Source: Nemania diffusa
Lineage: Eukaryota; Ascomycota; Sordariomycetes; Xylariales; Xylariaceae
Assembly: GCA_038501195.1 (NCBI GenBank)
Contig: JBBPUQ010000004.1
Coordinates: 4,974,001 to 5,038,000, forward strand
Direction of reading: 5' to 3'
Length of the DNA stretch: 64,000 bases
Positions 35,330 through 47,822 of the stretch are shown here, piece by piece (position 1 is the first letter of the stretch; the number at the start of each line of letters is the position of its first letter). The notes below the pieces were generated by a model. It saw only the letters and a program-made list of their open reading frames with translations, was not told where the DNA came from and searched no databases. A program made the translations under genes and the position numbers.

Positions 35330-37655
35330 ATGATAATGTGTCCCTCCACATCCTCGCCCTCAACCTCTAACGGTCCCGCTCCCGCTTCCGTCTTCGCCCC
35401 TGTCGCTGCTGCTGCCGCCTCCACTGGGTCCAGCCGCCTCATCCTTCGTCAACGGGTGTCTGCTAGTACTGTTTGTACTACTCCTACTACCGCTACTACT
35501 ACTGCTACCGCTACTGCTACCACTAGTGGTACGGCGGGGCTAGCTCACCCTCCCACTACCGCCCCTGAACCCGGAACAGGTCCTCCACACAACCACGATC
35601 CAGGTCACTATAAACGTGGTCCGTCTCCGTCCCTCGATGGCCAATCCCCCGATTCATCTAGGTCCCTACCCGGTAGTCGAGATCATGCCTCAGCCACTCC
35701 GCATGACCATCGCATTAAAAAGCGACGTACCGGCCCCGGGTCTAGAGGGGTCGCCAACCTAACACCCGAGCAGCTAGCTAAGAAGCGCGCCAATGGTAGG
35801 TTGTCTACCCTCCCTCATATCCCTATTATACTGCTATTTCCGCTGTGGTCATTCTTCGTTGGGTGTTGCTGCAGCTAGTGAATGCATTAATAACGATGTA
35901 TGATAATGCATCTACCATCTGCGTGTTCAGCGAATCACGCAAGAGATCTATCTTTCTTGAGCTCTCGTAATCTGCGTATAGATAGAAGTATCTGACTTGA
36001 TAATGGTAGACCGGGAAGCGCAGCGGGCTATTCGTGAACGTACCAAAAATCAGATCGAAGCCCTCGAGAATCGAATACGCGAATTAACCGAGCAGGAGCC
36101 GTACCAAGAACTCCAGAAAGTAATTCGCGAGAAGGAGGCGGTCGAAGCTAAAAATGCAGAGCTAGAGGCCCATCTGAGGTCCATTATGGTCTCAATTCAA
36201 ACCCTCCTCTCTGGTAACGTGGGTATGTCAGCCTAAATAGGTGCGCTCCTAAGCTATTATGTAGTCCCTTTATATGTATTGAGTCCATGACTTTCTCATA
36301 CATCTCTTGCTCACTGGCTGATTACAGCCGAAGGTGCCTTTGCCTCTCTAGCTCCAACCTATAATTCTATACAACCCGCCCAGCAGCAACAACAGCTCTC
36401 GTCCTACTCAGCGCCTACTGTCACGGCGCCTGGAAATGAATACACCGCCCATTCAGATGTGGATTTATACTGGCGTAGGCCAGCGCTACTCCAACCCACT
36501 TCGCTTCCCGATTCGAGTGGCCATGAGGTTAATATACCAATTCAGCACGATAACGAGTATTTCCAGTTCGGTATCCTCTCCGACCCTTCAGAGCGTTCAG
36601 ATGAAATGCAGGTGGGCGCGAATGATACTCAAGACTCACTACCAGCTTGTCAGCACGCACTTGTAAAATACACCAAACATAACAACAACGCTACTTCAGG
36701 CAGTTCTTCCACGCTACCGCTATTGTCGACACAGCAGCAGTACCAGCACATGACCTACGCGGCTAGTATCCCAAGAGCTCCCCATATATCTTATGTAGAT
36801 GTCGGCGGTCCTATCAAGCATGTCGCAGCAACTTGCCCCATAGATACTCTTCTTCTCAATTTAATGCAAGAACGCCGCCAGCGCGTCGCCGAAGGCCAAC
36901 CAACTCAAGATGTAGTGGGCCCAAAACAACCCTCTATCTGGTTATTGCTGAACCCTAAAAACGATATCCCTTACAATTCCAAGATCTTCTTATCCAAAGT
37001 CTTCGCAGATATTATATCCAAGTTTTCCGCCTTGGATAGATTGCCTGAGAGGGTGGCGAGTTTGTATGTCGTATACCGTGTCGGTGAGTAATCTAGGCTC
37101 GTGTCTCATTTTGGTCCATTTCCAAGAGGCTGTAGGCTCTTGGTTAAGCTCTGCTCACCTTTTAAAGACCTCCCGTGCGCAAGAAATGATTATAACTTTC
37201 GTTCAATATCACATTTCATTTACTAACCCCGACTACTAGTGCGATGGCATATTAGTCCAACTGAAGAGAACCGCAACCTACTCCCCCCGTTTTCACAACC
37301 GCTGGATGTGCAATTCGACAAACCACACCCGGCGTGGATAGACTACGTGATCTTTCCCCAGATGCGCGAGAGGTTTGTCCGTAATTACAACGTCCCGGGC
37401 TTTAGCTTCGAGGCAATGTTCCTTCCCTACACGCAAACATTGTCCGTCAACTGGCCTTACGAAGATAAAGACGTACTGCGCGAAGCTACTGATGGCAGCG
37501 AGATTACCATCAATCCCATATTTGAGCAGCACCTTCTGGATATAAATAACTGGTCCTTGGGCGATGCGTTCGCTCAGGCGTGTCCGGCACTTAGAGGCAC
37601 GTATAACCTCAAGAGCGAAGGCAGCGCGTCAAACAGAAAACGGTCGAATTTATGA
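35330..37655 (+). CDS. bZIP transcription factor with DUF3425-type C-terminal domain
   Basis: Four exons (35330-35795, 36010-36222, 36328-37083, 37240-37655) encode about 616 residues. A Pro/Ser/Thr-rich N-terminus leads into NLTPEQLAKKRAND; the first intron splits the Asn-Asp pair of the basic region, which continues as REAQRAIRERTKNQIEALEN with the NxxAxxxR pattern. A short leucine-zipper-like helix follows (REKEAVEAKNAELEAHLRS). After a Gln/Ser/Thr-rich linker the DUF3425-type domain runs from about residue 390 to the end, with LPERVASLYVVYRVVRWHIS and HPAWIDYVIFPQMRERF. This pairing is common in filamentous ascomycetes, and most members are uncharacterised nuclear regulators. The third donor used is gtgagt at 37084. 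The ATG at 35330 is the first in frame; 35336 is an alternative. Confidence 0.88.
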
Positions 37656-38564
37656 ACAATAACAATTACGAAACACATTACCTTCACTGAGATGTCTCTG
37701 GGGTACCTTTTGACCTAACACTTGGCCTTTTAACTCTATGGTGCTACGGAAATACAATCGAGAAACAAAAAGAGGATCTAGGCGAGACATACTTGTTTCC
37801 TCCCTTCCTGTAACGGAGTTCATGTGCTTTGGAGTGGGCGGGGTATGACGGCGTTCCAAGAATTACACATATGCATAGCCTTATTATCGGTTATTTCCTT
37901 TGGCATTAAGATTGCTCTAGACATTGGGAGGCTGGTAGGGGAAACAGGCTGGATTCAATGAATATGGAGGAAATCGTCAGATATACAGGCAGCATTGGCG
38001 GTGTCTACAAGTTTGAGTACGTAGCTTACGTTAGTATTTATAAGCGTAATGCCCAGGCTAAATGTATCTAACTAAGGGTAGTAACTTGAAACCCATTGTC
38101 GTCCTACCTTGTTATATATGGCGAGGATCCAAATGTTGGAGCTTCTAGTCTACTGAGCTTATTTCTAGTAAATGAAGCACGTTTGCTACGTGAAACAAGA
38201 CCTCATAGTCCTACGTGTTGTTATGTCAGGTTTTTTCTTCTTCGGCTTTCTCTATCTCCATCTTCATAAAAACGTAGCTGAGTTTTGTGAATTGTCATTA
38301 TTATCAGTCCTATTAGTACACCGTATTTTGCGCATCTTATCGATCGCCTTCTCTTTTTTCTCTATTTCCTCCCTGTTTTTCTTACATGCCATTAGCTTTT
38401 CACTCCAGATATTCTCCTGTTCTAGAGTTTCAGTAGCCGTTTCCCACCCTACCCTAGGACCAGAGAAACTCTCCAATGTCTTTACGATCAAATCCTCTCG
38501 CCTTGTAGAATTCCTCGTCTAGAGTGTAGGAGTCTGGTCCTGCCCATTCTCTCATCGTATCTCG
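37656..38564. other. Convergent interval with a decayed coding fragment
   Basis: About 900 bases between the bZIP stop and the WD40 gene stop. The left 500 bases show nothing. The right part (38264-38521) holds a charged, coiled-coil-like frame on the minus strand, described separately. Confidence 0.5.
38264..38521 (-). pseudogene. Coiled-coil-like gene relic
   Basis: The minus strand here reads LDEEFYKARGFDRKDIGEFL and then hits a stop. A frame one base away continues as WETATETLEQENIWSEKLMA and then a Lys/Glu-rich helix (KKNREEIEKKEKAIDKMRK) to a stop near 38264. The two halves look like one protein broken by a one-base shift. I do not recognise the family; a decayed mobile-element or host gene fragment would fit. 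No start codon or splice structure is evident. Confidence 0.35.
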
Positions 38565-40741
38565 TCAAGCCTCATCCTCGAGATCGTTGACCCCGAACGA
38601 GAACGCGGTGACGCCGCACCACTTGTCGCCACCACTGACGAACAATGTGGGCGTGTGGTCGCCGGGGAAAGTCTGGAACTGCATGCTCCTGATGACGGGC
38701 AGATACCAGCGCGGTATGTAGGTATTATAGGGGTTGATCCCGGCCCGGAGGTTGATCATAGTGTCGTTGCTCCTCACCCCGCGGGAACCCGGCCCCTCTG
38801 TTGCGAAGTCGATGACCCGGAGCTGCCAGCCGGTGCGTACCGAGTACAGCGCGAAGGTGCCCGAGACGTCGTCGTGGGCGGCGGCCACGACGCCCGTGGC
38901 CGCGTCGTAGGCGAAGCCGATGTCGACGTGGGCCGCGTTGCGGTAGCGCTCGAACCGGATCACGGGCTCGGCTACGATGTCACTCCGGGAGTGACTCGTG
39001 GCGTATTCTGTCTTCGTACCGCCTCGTTTGCCTCCCTTACCACCGCGGCAGCGGCCCTTAGAAGCCCCCAGTTGGGAATGGCGAGGGTGGTTATTATGGC
39101 TGCCCATGGCGCTATTCACAGCGCCGATATCGATTTTATTGCCGTCGCCCTCTGTGCCCCGGTGCTCGCGCGCGAACCGCAGGTCGTAGACCCCGAGCTG
39201 GTTCTCCAGGCCGGCGACGAGGACCTGGTTTCCGCCGTTGAGGTGCCGTAGGTGCGTGATGGTGGACGGGAGGCGGAGATGCGGCCACTTGGCGAAGTCC
39301 ACGCGTGTGTCGGCGGTAAACAGGGCCCCCGGGCGTCCGCCGAATCGGAAGATGTCCACCCGGCCCGGTTCGAACTCTATTGTGAAGATGCTGCGGAACA
39401 GGTCGAGTCGAGGGCTTATCGGCGAGCTGTTATCTATCCAGTAACGGCCCCCGGAGGACTCTTCCCATTGCACCAGGCCTACGTCTGTGCCTACCATGCA
39501 CATTAACTCACTGGACGCCTGTGCGGGGGCGACGCAGTGCGGTACGTTTACTAATTGTAGATTTTCAAAGGTCAGTAGGGCGTAAAATAGCAAATGTAGC
39601 GAGTCGCGAGGATCAACAGACGGCATGCAATATTTATGTATATGTTAAAAGGGGGATGCGAATAAAAGAAATGTAGAATCAACGTACTGTGAGGTATAAG
39701 CCGTAGTTGCAACAGGATTTCTGCATCGCTATCGACAGCATCGCTATCGACAGCGATTTCTGCATCGCTATCGACAGCGTTGGGTTTTATTTTCCATAGC
39801 ATGGCAGATTCCCTACGAATGGACGGCTGTTGTTGGGTCACAAGTATACAATTACTACGGCTGTGGTATTGCATGTCAGATATAGTTGGTATCGGACCTC
39901 CCCAGTAAGGCAATGAGATAGAACCTGGTATGCGGTAGTTGGCGATGAGGCGATGGTCAAGTCTATTTCATGAACAGAGAGAAGAAATGTTAGTATATCA
40001 AAACTTGAGTATCAGTTGTAAGGAGTATAGTTAGATCAGCATAGATGCTTTGTCTAAATACATACCGTTTGTTCTCATCTCGAAGAACGTCTGTTGAGAC
40101 CATCCTGAAATTCTCCTTGACTATAAGAACATTGAAGATAAGCTTTAGAATAGACTTTGCTCGTAGCTTGCGTCTTATGAACATGGATAGCGCCAACAAT
40201 GGAGGACGAAGGAGGACATGAGACTAGACTGCCAACAACATACCTCCGTATACGGTACACATGCCAGTCTTGTAATCGCCTTCGCTGACATACATGTGTG
40301 TGACATGCACTCCATCATTTTCAGAGCGGAGGGAGATGCAGCCTTTGTTCTGCAGGCCCTCGGCAAAGCATGCAGCCTGCATATCGTCCCTCGCAGCACC
40401 ATATTCACGCGCAAAGAACCCGCCCGTCAAAGGGTCATGGAGCACTCTTGCGCGCCTGACGCGGCTCTTGGCGATATTCAGGTATCGAACAGCGGCAGCC
40501 GTATCGTCATCACGGATCTTCTGCCTCTTCACATTGTCAGAGGACCATGCCGCATCTGTGGGCGCTGTCTTGCTACTCTCGACTTTGAAATAGCGGCCCT
40601 TTCCGGGGTCTTGTAGAACAGTTAGTGTACGTTTCCACTATGCGACGAGGTACCAAGATAGTGTAAGAAGGAGGAATCAAGAGGATCATGGCAACTTATA
40701 GCTGGTGTAGACAGACCGTAATAGTATCCGGGAATATTCAT
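38565..40741 (-). CDS. DCAF4-like WD40-repeat protein
   Basis: Minus-strand gene, modelled as five exons: 40717-40741, 40244-40609, 40066-40159, 39688-39962 and 38565-39550, 581 residues in all. The N-terminus MNIPGYYYDPGKGRYFKVE is the short zinc-free motif that opens DCAF4-type proteins. The C-terminal half has WD-repeat-like blades: RFGGRPGALFTADTRVDFAKW, LRHLNGGNQVLVAGLENQLG and VDIGFAYDAATGVVAAAHDD. DCAF4 proteins act as substrate receptors for CUL4-DDB1 ubiquitin ligases in animals; the fungal role is not established. All phases are consistent, but exon 1 uses a weak gtctgt donor and exon 3 has little recognisable similarity, so the 40066-40159 part is tentative. Exon 4 contains an in-frame tandem repeat giving VDSDAEI copies. 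Confidence 0.78.
39716..39777 (-). repeat. In-frame tandem repeat in the WD40 gene
   Basis: A 23-base unit (gatttctgcatcgctatcga plus cag) occurs at 39716-39738 and again at 39755-39777, with a shortened 15-base copy between. The 39-base offset keeps frame, so the protein carries repeated VDSDAEI/VDSDA segments. Confidence 0.8.
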
Positions 40742-41523
40742 GCTTGCAATGCCCTGCTCACAGGTCGACAGAAGTGTGTAGGTCAGTACTCAGGACGCTG
40801 GTCAAGAGAGGCTTCGAATTGGCAAATTGCTCTGATGGAATGTATGCAGTGTTGGGTAAGTAGTTAGTCGGAGCATAGTTCTTCATCATGCTGTTAATAA
40901 GTGTGTGATAGCCGCACATTGTTTGCTCGAGAGTTGTAGGGAATGAATGATGTTAAGTACTTAGGTACCTACTTAGACTCTTAGAGATTTGCACGCGCCT
41001 GTATGTAGAAAAAGAACTTGGCGACACCCGACTTCAGGTGTTCGCCATTCAAACCAATTGACAAGAGACCACGCTAGCGTGCTCTACCCCAAAACTAGAG
41101 TGTTAAAGATGTTAAGATTGATGTCATTTGCTCATCATTACGCAGTAGGTTATAGCTAAAAATTCAGCTGTAGAACTCTTGTAGTTGGTGCAAGTTTTCA
41201 ACTCATTTGTTATCATTCAATCACACAAATAGTGCTTTCAGCACAACATGGTCAAATCACATCGGCCATGAGGCATGAAGTAATTTTACTTTCTTCTTAT
41301 TTATTAAGTCTAAAAGACGTATAGGTAGGGTATATGACCGAAGTCCGCCCGCCGCATCATTCAGTTTACAAAAATGAAATTATAAAGAGTGATTGTTCGA
41401 CCCCCCAACCAGACGGAGAACTATCTATACACCGAAAGGTAAAAGGTATGTAACACAAACGGAGAACGGGGCCGAGCGGCGTGGCCTGGCGGGGTCTGCC
41501 GCGCCGTTTCACTGCATAAGCAT
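40742..41523. other. Intergenic region WD40 gene to PMA1
   Basis: About 780 bases between the start of the WD40 gene and the stop of PMA1. It should hold the WD40 promoter and the PMA1 3' region. No gene is seen. Confidence 0.55.
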
Positions 41524-44500
41524 TTACTGCGACTTCTCGTGCTGGGTGGACACGCGCTGGAGTGAGACAACTGTGAAACAAGTTAGCCAGGGGGTTCAAC
41601 AATGCCAAGGGGCACAATAAAATGCTTACCAAAGTCCTCAAGGGAGCGTTGCTTCTGGCTTCCCTTGGGCGACTTGCCGTGCATAAGGTTGTCGAAGCCA
41701 GTGCTGTCCTGGAGGAAGTAGTAGATGCCGCCCATCACGCAGAAGACACCGAACGAGAAAATCCAGATACGGACAACGGCGACAATGTGGGTAAGCGCGC
41801 CATTCTCGAAGAAACCCCAGATACAGAAAGCAGTAGCAAGGATATCAACGAGCAGGATGGCACCGGTGAGCTGCCACGAGGGGATAGATGACCAGAAGGG
41901 ACCGTTAGCACGGGTGATGAAGATGAGCCAGTTCTCAGTGAGTGAAATCTCGAGGAACAGGACCTCATCCAAGTTACCGTTGTTCTGGACGATACCACCG
42001 TTCTCGCCGTTGACGTATAGGGTGGTGACAGTAATCCAGGTTCCGACAGCAAGGACTATGCCAAGAATGACAGACAATCCCCAAAGTTTAGGAAGGTTCC
42101 ACTTGACGGGGCTCATGGAGTAGGGGGCGTTATCGTAGGCAATGGCGAGGGTGGCGACATCAGCAAAGATGGCAATGAAGACAACCAGTTCGATGTTCAG
42201 AGATCGGTTGAGGATGGCAATCCACAGACCAAGGTAGATCTCCAAGTGCAGCGAAAGAGCGATACGGTAGACGACGTAGGCATACATGCGGTGGAAGATC
42301 TGGCGGGAAGTCTTGAGGGCATCAATAATAGCACCAAGACCAGGAGCCAAGAAGACGATATCGGCAGCGGAACGGGCAGCATCAGAGGCACCTTCGACGG
42401 CAATACCAGTATCGGCCTTCTTTAGCGAGGGGGCATCGTTGACACCATCACCAGTCATACCAACAAGGTAACCACGCTGTTGCAGGATCTCAACGACATT
42501 GTACTTGTGCTGGGGGAAAACCTCGGCAAAACCATCAGCAGCCTCGACGAAATCGTAAACCTCAGAGCCGGGCATGTCACCACCACCACCGAGACCGAGA
42601 CGCTCAGCATTGTAGACGTTGGTACCGAGACCGAGTTGACGAGAAGTTTCACGAGCGATACCGACGGCATCACCAGTAAGCATCTTGATAGAAAGACCCA
42701 TGCGCTTGGCTTCGTTGATAGTGCGGGCAGTGTCGTGACGGGGAGGGTCAGAGCAAGGCATTATACCAAGAATTTCCCAGGCACCCTCACCACGCTTACG
42801 GGCAACACCAAGAGAACGGAAACCACGGGTAGCGAACTCAGCAACCTTGTTCTTGTAGGCCTGGTCGATATCCTCAGGGACAGGGTGGTCCTCAGCAACA
42901 GTCTTTAGGACGAAGAGAGGGGCACCCTTAACGCAGGTGATAATCTCGCCCTGGGGGGATTCGACGATGGCAGTGACCTTCTTGGAGACAGGGTCGAAGG
43001 GGAAGAACTCCTTAACGATGTACTTGGACAGAACACCCTTAGCACGGGGGTAGTACTTGAGAGCCTTGAGGAAAGCCTTATCAATAGCATCCATACCCTT
43101 CTTCTTGCGGGAAGCAGCCAAGCAAGCAGTAAGCATCAGGTCATCGGGCTCAACGCCAGCAACAGTGAAGGGTTCGGACAGAGAAAGCTTGTTCTTGGTC
43201 AGAGTACCGGTCTTGTCGGAGCAGAGAATCTCAACACCAGCAAGGGACTCAATGGCAGAAAGCTTTTGAACAATGGCCTTCTTCTTAGCGAGGTAGGCGG
43301 CACCAACAGCCATAGTGGTGGTAACGACCGCAGGAAGACCGACGGGGACACCAACGATGGTAATGGCCAGGGTGAATCGCAGAATGTCAACGATGGGGTT
43401 GGAGCGGTAGAACGACGAAACCCAGACGACGAGCAGAGTGGCGACGACTAAGACTAGCAGAATCGTACCAATACCGTTGAGGACCTCAGTAAAGTGACCA
43501 CTGCCACCGGAAGCCTGGCTAACCAGAGCAGCAGCACGACCGACGAACGTGTTGTCACCAGTGGCAGTGACGACCATGAAGGCCTCACCACGCTTGACGG
43601 CAGAGGAAGCAAAGCAGTTATCGTTCTTGTGCTTGTCGACAGCAAGGGACTCGCCGGTAAGGGCGGACTGATCGACTTGTAGGAAAGCATCGTCGGTGAC
43701 AATGCGACCATCAGCGGGGATGATAGTACCCTGTACAGTTACTGTCAACCATTTGATCTGATCTGGCTAATGCGCCATAACTTACCTCTTCGACCTGGAG
43801 GATATCACCGGGGACGACCTGAGGAGCCTCGACTTCCTTGAGAGTACCGTCACGGAGGACAACAGCCTTGAGAGCAAGAGTCTTCTTCAACTCGTCGACA
43901 ATAGAACCAGCCTGGTATTCTTGAATGAAACCAACAGCAGCGTTGAGCAGTAGCAGAGCGATAATGACACCGAAATCGACCCAGTCCTCCAGACCGGCAG
44001 CCAGGACGGCAGCGGCCTCCATAACGAATTGAATAGGACCGATGAAGAAACCCTGCGACGAAATGATTAGGACTGACGAGCTGCAGATACCGCAGGGAGG
44101 GCGAGCATACGAAGAACTTGAGAATCAGATTCTCCTTCTCTTCCTTCATCTGATTGAGACCATACTTGCGGCGACGGTTGGTAACCTCGGCTGGGCGACA
44201 ATTAGCAACAATGCGAGAAGCCCAATGGACCACGGCTCGCTACAGAGGCGGCCGCCCACTGGGGATATAGCAATGCATTGGCGCCAACTCACCTTCTGTC
44301 AGACCAAGACGGGTGTCGGTCTGAAGCATCTCCTCGGGAATTGTACGACCTTGGCCAACATTCTGACCCTCCTCTTCCTCTTCATCATCACCGCCATCCT
44401 GAGACTCGAGGTCTTCGATCAGAGCATCGATGTCCTCATCGTCCTCCTCGGCTTCGTCGCCCTTGGTCTTGGTGACAGTAGGCTGGTTCTCAGCGTGGGC

Positions 44501-44575
44501 CGCCTTCTCGTCGAAGTTACCCGACTCGATGTTGGTGTTGATTGCCGGCGCAGCGGCGGTATTAGGCTCAGCCAT
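41524..44575 (-). CDS. PMA1: Plasma membrane H+-ATPase (P3A-type)
   Basis: Five exons on the minus strand (44293-44575, 44111-44190, 43786-44052, 41630-43730, 41524-41570) encode 925 residues, close to the 918-920 of yeast and Neurospora. The pump exports protons using ATP and sets the membrane potential. The N-terminus is acidic ([18 protein letters not shown]). The actuator loop has the TGES motif (ALTGESLAV). The phosphorylated Asp is about residue 382 in [15 protein letters not shown]. The hinge motif [18 protein letters not shown] follows, then the C-terminal membrane helices. The last exon of 47 nt supplies [15 protein letters not shown], the autoinhibitory tail with the Ser/Thr phosphorylation region; without it the protein would end in a false tail. 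Codon use is strongly biased to C-ending codons, consistent with very high expression. Confidence 0.97.
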
Positions 44576-44829
44576 TGTGGCGAGTGGTATTGCTGTAGTC
44601 GAGGTCTACTCGCTATGCCAAAGCTACTACTACTACTCAAGGAAAGGTGGTTAGGATCACATAGGTGCGTTGCGGGCAGCTTATAGAGAATGCCGGAGCT
44701 GCGGGGATGATAACAAGTGAGGAGGAGGGGCCATCTGCTGCTGGAATGCGAAGAGGGACTAGGTAAGATGAGGTTGTTGTTGCTATGACAGTGAGACTGC
44801 GCATGGCGTGGGCCGAGGGGAGCCGAGAC

Positions 44830-45010
44830 GACTTGGGAGCTGGAGAGCGAGATTGTACTTACAGAGGAATAACACAAATAGATAGGGAAGGGGGGGAAGG
44901 GGGGGGAGAGAGCGCGTATGGTGGAAGGCACCAGCGTCGAGAACCTATTGAAAGTTGACGAGTCGAAATGAACAAGCCTCTTCGCGGTAAGAGAAAAAAG
45001 AGAAAAAGAG
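44830..45010 (-). promoter_or_regulatory. Pyrimidine-rich PMA1 leader/promoter
   Basis: On the minus strand this stretch upstream of the PMA1 ATG is dominated by C and T runs, including C7 and C8 blocks at 44884-44908 and repeated CTTTTTCTC further upstream. CT-rich tracts near transcription starts are typical of highly expressed genes in filamentous fungi. Confidence 0.45.
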
Positions 45011-47507
45011 AGCGTCAATTGCGACGGGCAGCTTGCATTTTTAAAGGATAAGAGACCAAGGACGAAGGGCGAGATGATGGATGGATCCACCGAAGAAGCT
45101 CTTCTCCAAAATGGGCGAAAGTCAAGCCAGGGCCATTGTGCTCGGTGTCTCGCGACCTCGCGCTACAGTGCGGACCCACATCCACCATCCTCCACTGCCA
45201 CCTATCAGAGCAACCGTGAATAAGGAGCCAGTTCACCTATCTAGTCATTACCCTTACAAGAGGGTTATATCTCTGTATCGTGTTACTTAGCAGCTACAAC
45301 GGTTTGTTCTATCGTTCATCTCATAGAATGAATGTACCTATGTTGTACACCACTCTGGGAAGTTATTTGCTCTTCACCGCGAACCAATTCGCTCGTGAAG
45401 ATGCTCATTACCTTATACTTTGTCGCCTACCTGTCTTGCTCTCTCCATGAGCAGGATATCTCTAATGTTCTCTTGTGCAGCAAGCTTTAACCTTTGCATT
45501 GGGTTAAACCTTCAAACTTAGGTAACACTTCCAGCTATTTCCTCGGCCCAGCATTTGGTATGCTGGTATTTGTATAGCCGCACTGATAAGAAGTAGAGTT
45601 GCATGGGGAAATTCCTTACCAACTTACGTACTGTCGAAATTCAGACACCGACACACTGTACGATCAAGTCCCTACTACAGCACCAGAGGTCCAGGGTCCC
45701 CACTCTCACTTCTTGGGTCGTAACAAAGTACATGTAGGTAAATCACTCACTCAACTTTTTCCTCACTTGCCATGACGACAGACCGCAACAATGCCAAATA
45801 TGCCTCGAATCGTCGGCCTGCCCATTGGTGTATTCATTCACTCTGCGCGGCATTCCTCCGAGTAAGAGCATTTGCTCTTCACTACCTGTGGCAATTTGTT
45901 CTTTATGCAATTGACTCGTTCCAAATATCGCGTCGCCCTCCCCGATCGCAACGACTTTTATGAGCTTGCGTTGTCAGGTGTAACATTGTTTTGATCAGAA
46001 TTTTCCGAACAAAACAAGGTTTCTGATTCCTATTGCTGTTTCCGTTTTCTGCAAGCAACAGGCCCTGAAGCCCACCACGCAGCATGGGGCGGAACAGCAC
46101 AGACCATCTCCGTTAGGTATGCGCTAGCAGAGTAGACAGGCACAGTAGTGTGTCGCCTGTAGGTAGGCCGCACCCACTAGGTGCGCCGCGTACTTGCGCT
46201 CCTTCTAGCGTGCTGCGTCGAGCCGTACAGAGTACCCACCGTAGATTCAGGGCAAAACTACCTAAGTCCTAGTTAGTGCAAGCGTAGCGTAGGGTACCTA
46301 GTGCGATGTAGATAAACTGCGGCAATAAGAGCAAGGATTCTGGTCTACCAAAAAGCATCTCATCTCAGCCAGCAACCAGCAACCCACAGTGGCCGACTCG
46401 TGCGAGTCGCGAGGCCGGCCGAGGCGCATACTTACCCGCTTATCTCACTGTGCCTTGTACTGTGCCAAGGCCCCTTCACGATTGCAACCTGCATCGACCA
46501 AGATCTACACTACTACCTACAGCACAGCGGTGGTACGGCAGTACGGTAGTATGTACATTCTTCTCACCATGAGCAATTTTAACTCTCGACAGCCACACAT
46601 GCAACTCGCTAGCACACACGAGACATTACGTTTACCTAGTCCCCAGCGGCATACTTAAGATAGCAGCTATTCCCCATGGCCCGAGCTAGATCCGCTCCCC
46701 CCAAGCCTTGCGACAATAATTCTCTGTACCTACCTAGTTGTGAACCAACAGAGGGATCTCGCATGGGCAGGGAAACCCATTCAGTGCCGGTCCCGCGTCT
46801 CTCCCCTTGAGCTATTTTCCGTGCCCTGTAAGTTGCGACTCTATGGGCGAAAGGAGATGTACAAGTAGGTACTGAGCAGAACCACTTAAGCAAAACCGCG
46901 GAGAATGCCCTTTCAACTTTCATAGGTAATTGATTCTACTGCACACACGAAGGAGTCTAGGAAAGTAGATCGTCTATCTATCTGTCTAGTGTAGGTGGGT
47001 AGTGAGTAGGTAGTTCGCAATTGCTCAGTCTAGAAACAGTACTTATACTGTGCCAGAGGATACGATACTATGTATGCGTGCTAACAGACATAATGCCATC
47101 GTTCTCCAGCTTATTTCCACGCAACCTCAATCCATCCCCGTGGAGCATATCTGGGCATCGGCCCCGCGAAGTCAGTCCTGCGGAGTAGGAATTGATCAAA
47201 ATTAGGAGTTGCAATCGCCTACTTTTAGGTGCTGCAATGGATCTATCCATTCTCATCTATAAACTGTGGTCCAAATCTAGTAGACAGGAGAGCTGTAGAT
47301 GGATAGCTCGGAACGCTTCGGTTCTTTGGTAGCTGACAACCTACGTCATGCGACCTACCTAGTGTATATTTTTTCTTTCCTGTCAGCCCTCCATACTACA
47401 TGTAAGGAGTATGGGGAGGAATGAATGGGGATAGATGGGGGTATAGCGCTGTCTATTTTCTGTACCGGTCACCCATTGAACTGCACTGCCGAATACTTGG
47501 GCGTTAC

Positions 47508-47822
47508 CTACTTATACGGCGGTTGCGTTACGCCGCATCGCACTACGCTGGAGGGCTTTGAGGCGCGAGCTCGCTCGGAATTGGCGTAGTGTAGGTTTGT
47601 CAGACTAGGTTCTCTCCCACAAGGCTCACCGACAGATACGTACTCGGTAGCTTTGTGAAACTTGCGAGCCACAGAACCCAACCCGCGCAGAACCTGACTT
47701 CGAGCAGCAAACGCTCGGCCCAATGGTTCCGACGTGTCCGGCCATAGCATTCGCTCGGAATGCCCGCTTCCCCACCACCCTTCGGTGTGAGGAAATCCAA
47801 GTGTGGTAATTGTTCGCGGCAT
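47508..47822 (-). other. Open frame of 104 codons, doubtful gene
   Basis: An uninterrupted minus-strand frame from an ATG (PRTITTLGFPHTEGWWGSGH at its start, ending CGVTQPPYK) in a locally GC-rich patch within an otherwise AT-leaning interval. It has no motif I can name. The composition (Gly, Arg, Ser, Trp) suggests repeat-derived or structured-RNA sequence rather than an ordinary protein. Confidence 0.25.

Noticed and set aside
44419..45090. Long Ser/Pro-rich minus-strand frame upstream of PMA1
   Set aside because: It runs through the PMA1 start in another frame and reflects the CT-rich leader.
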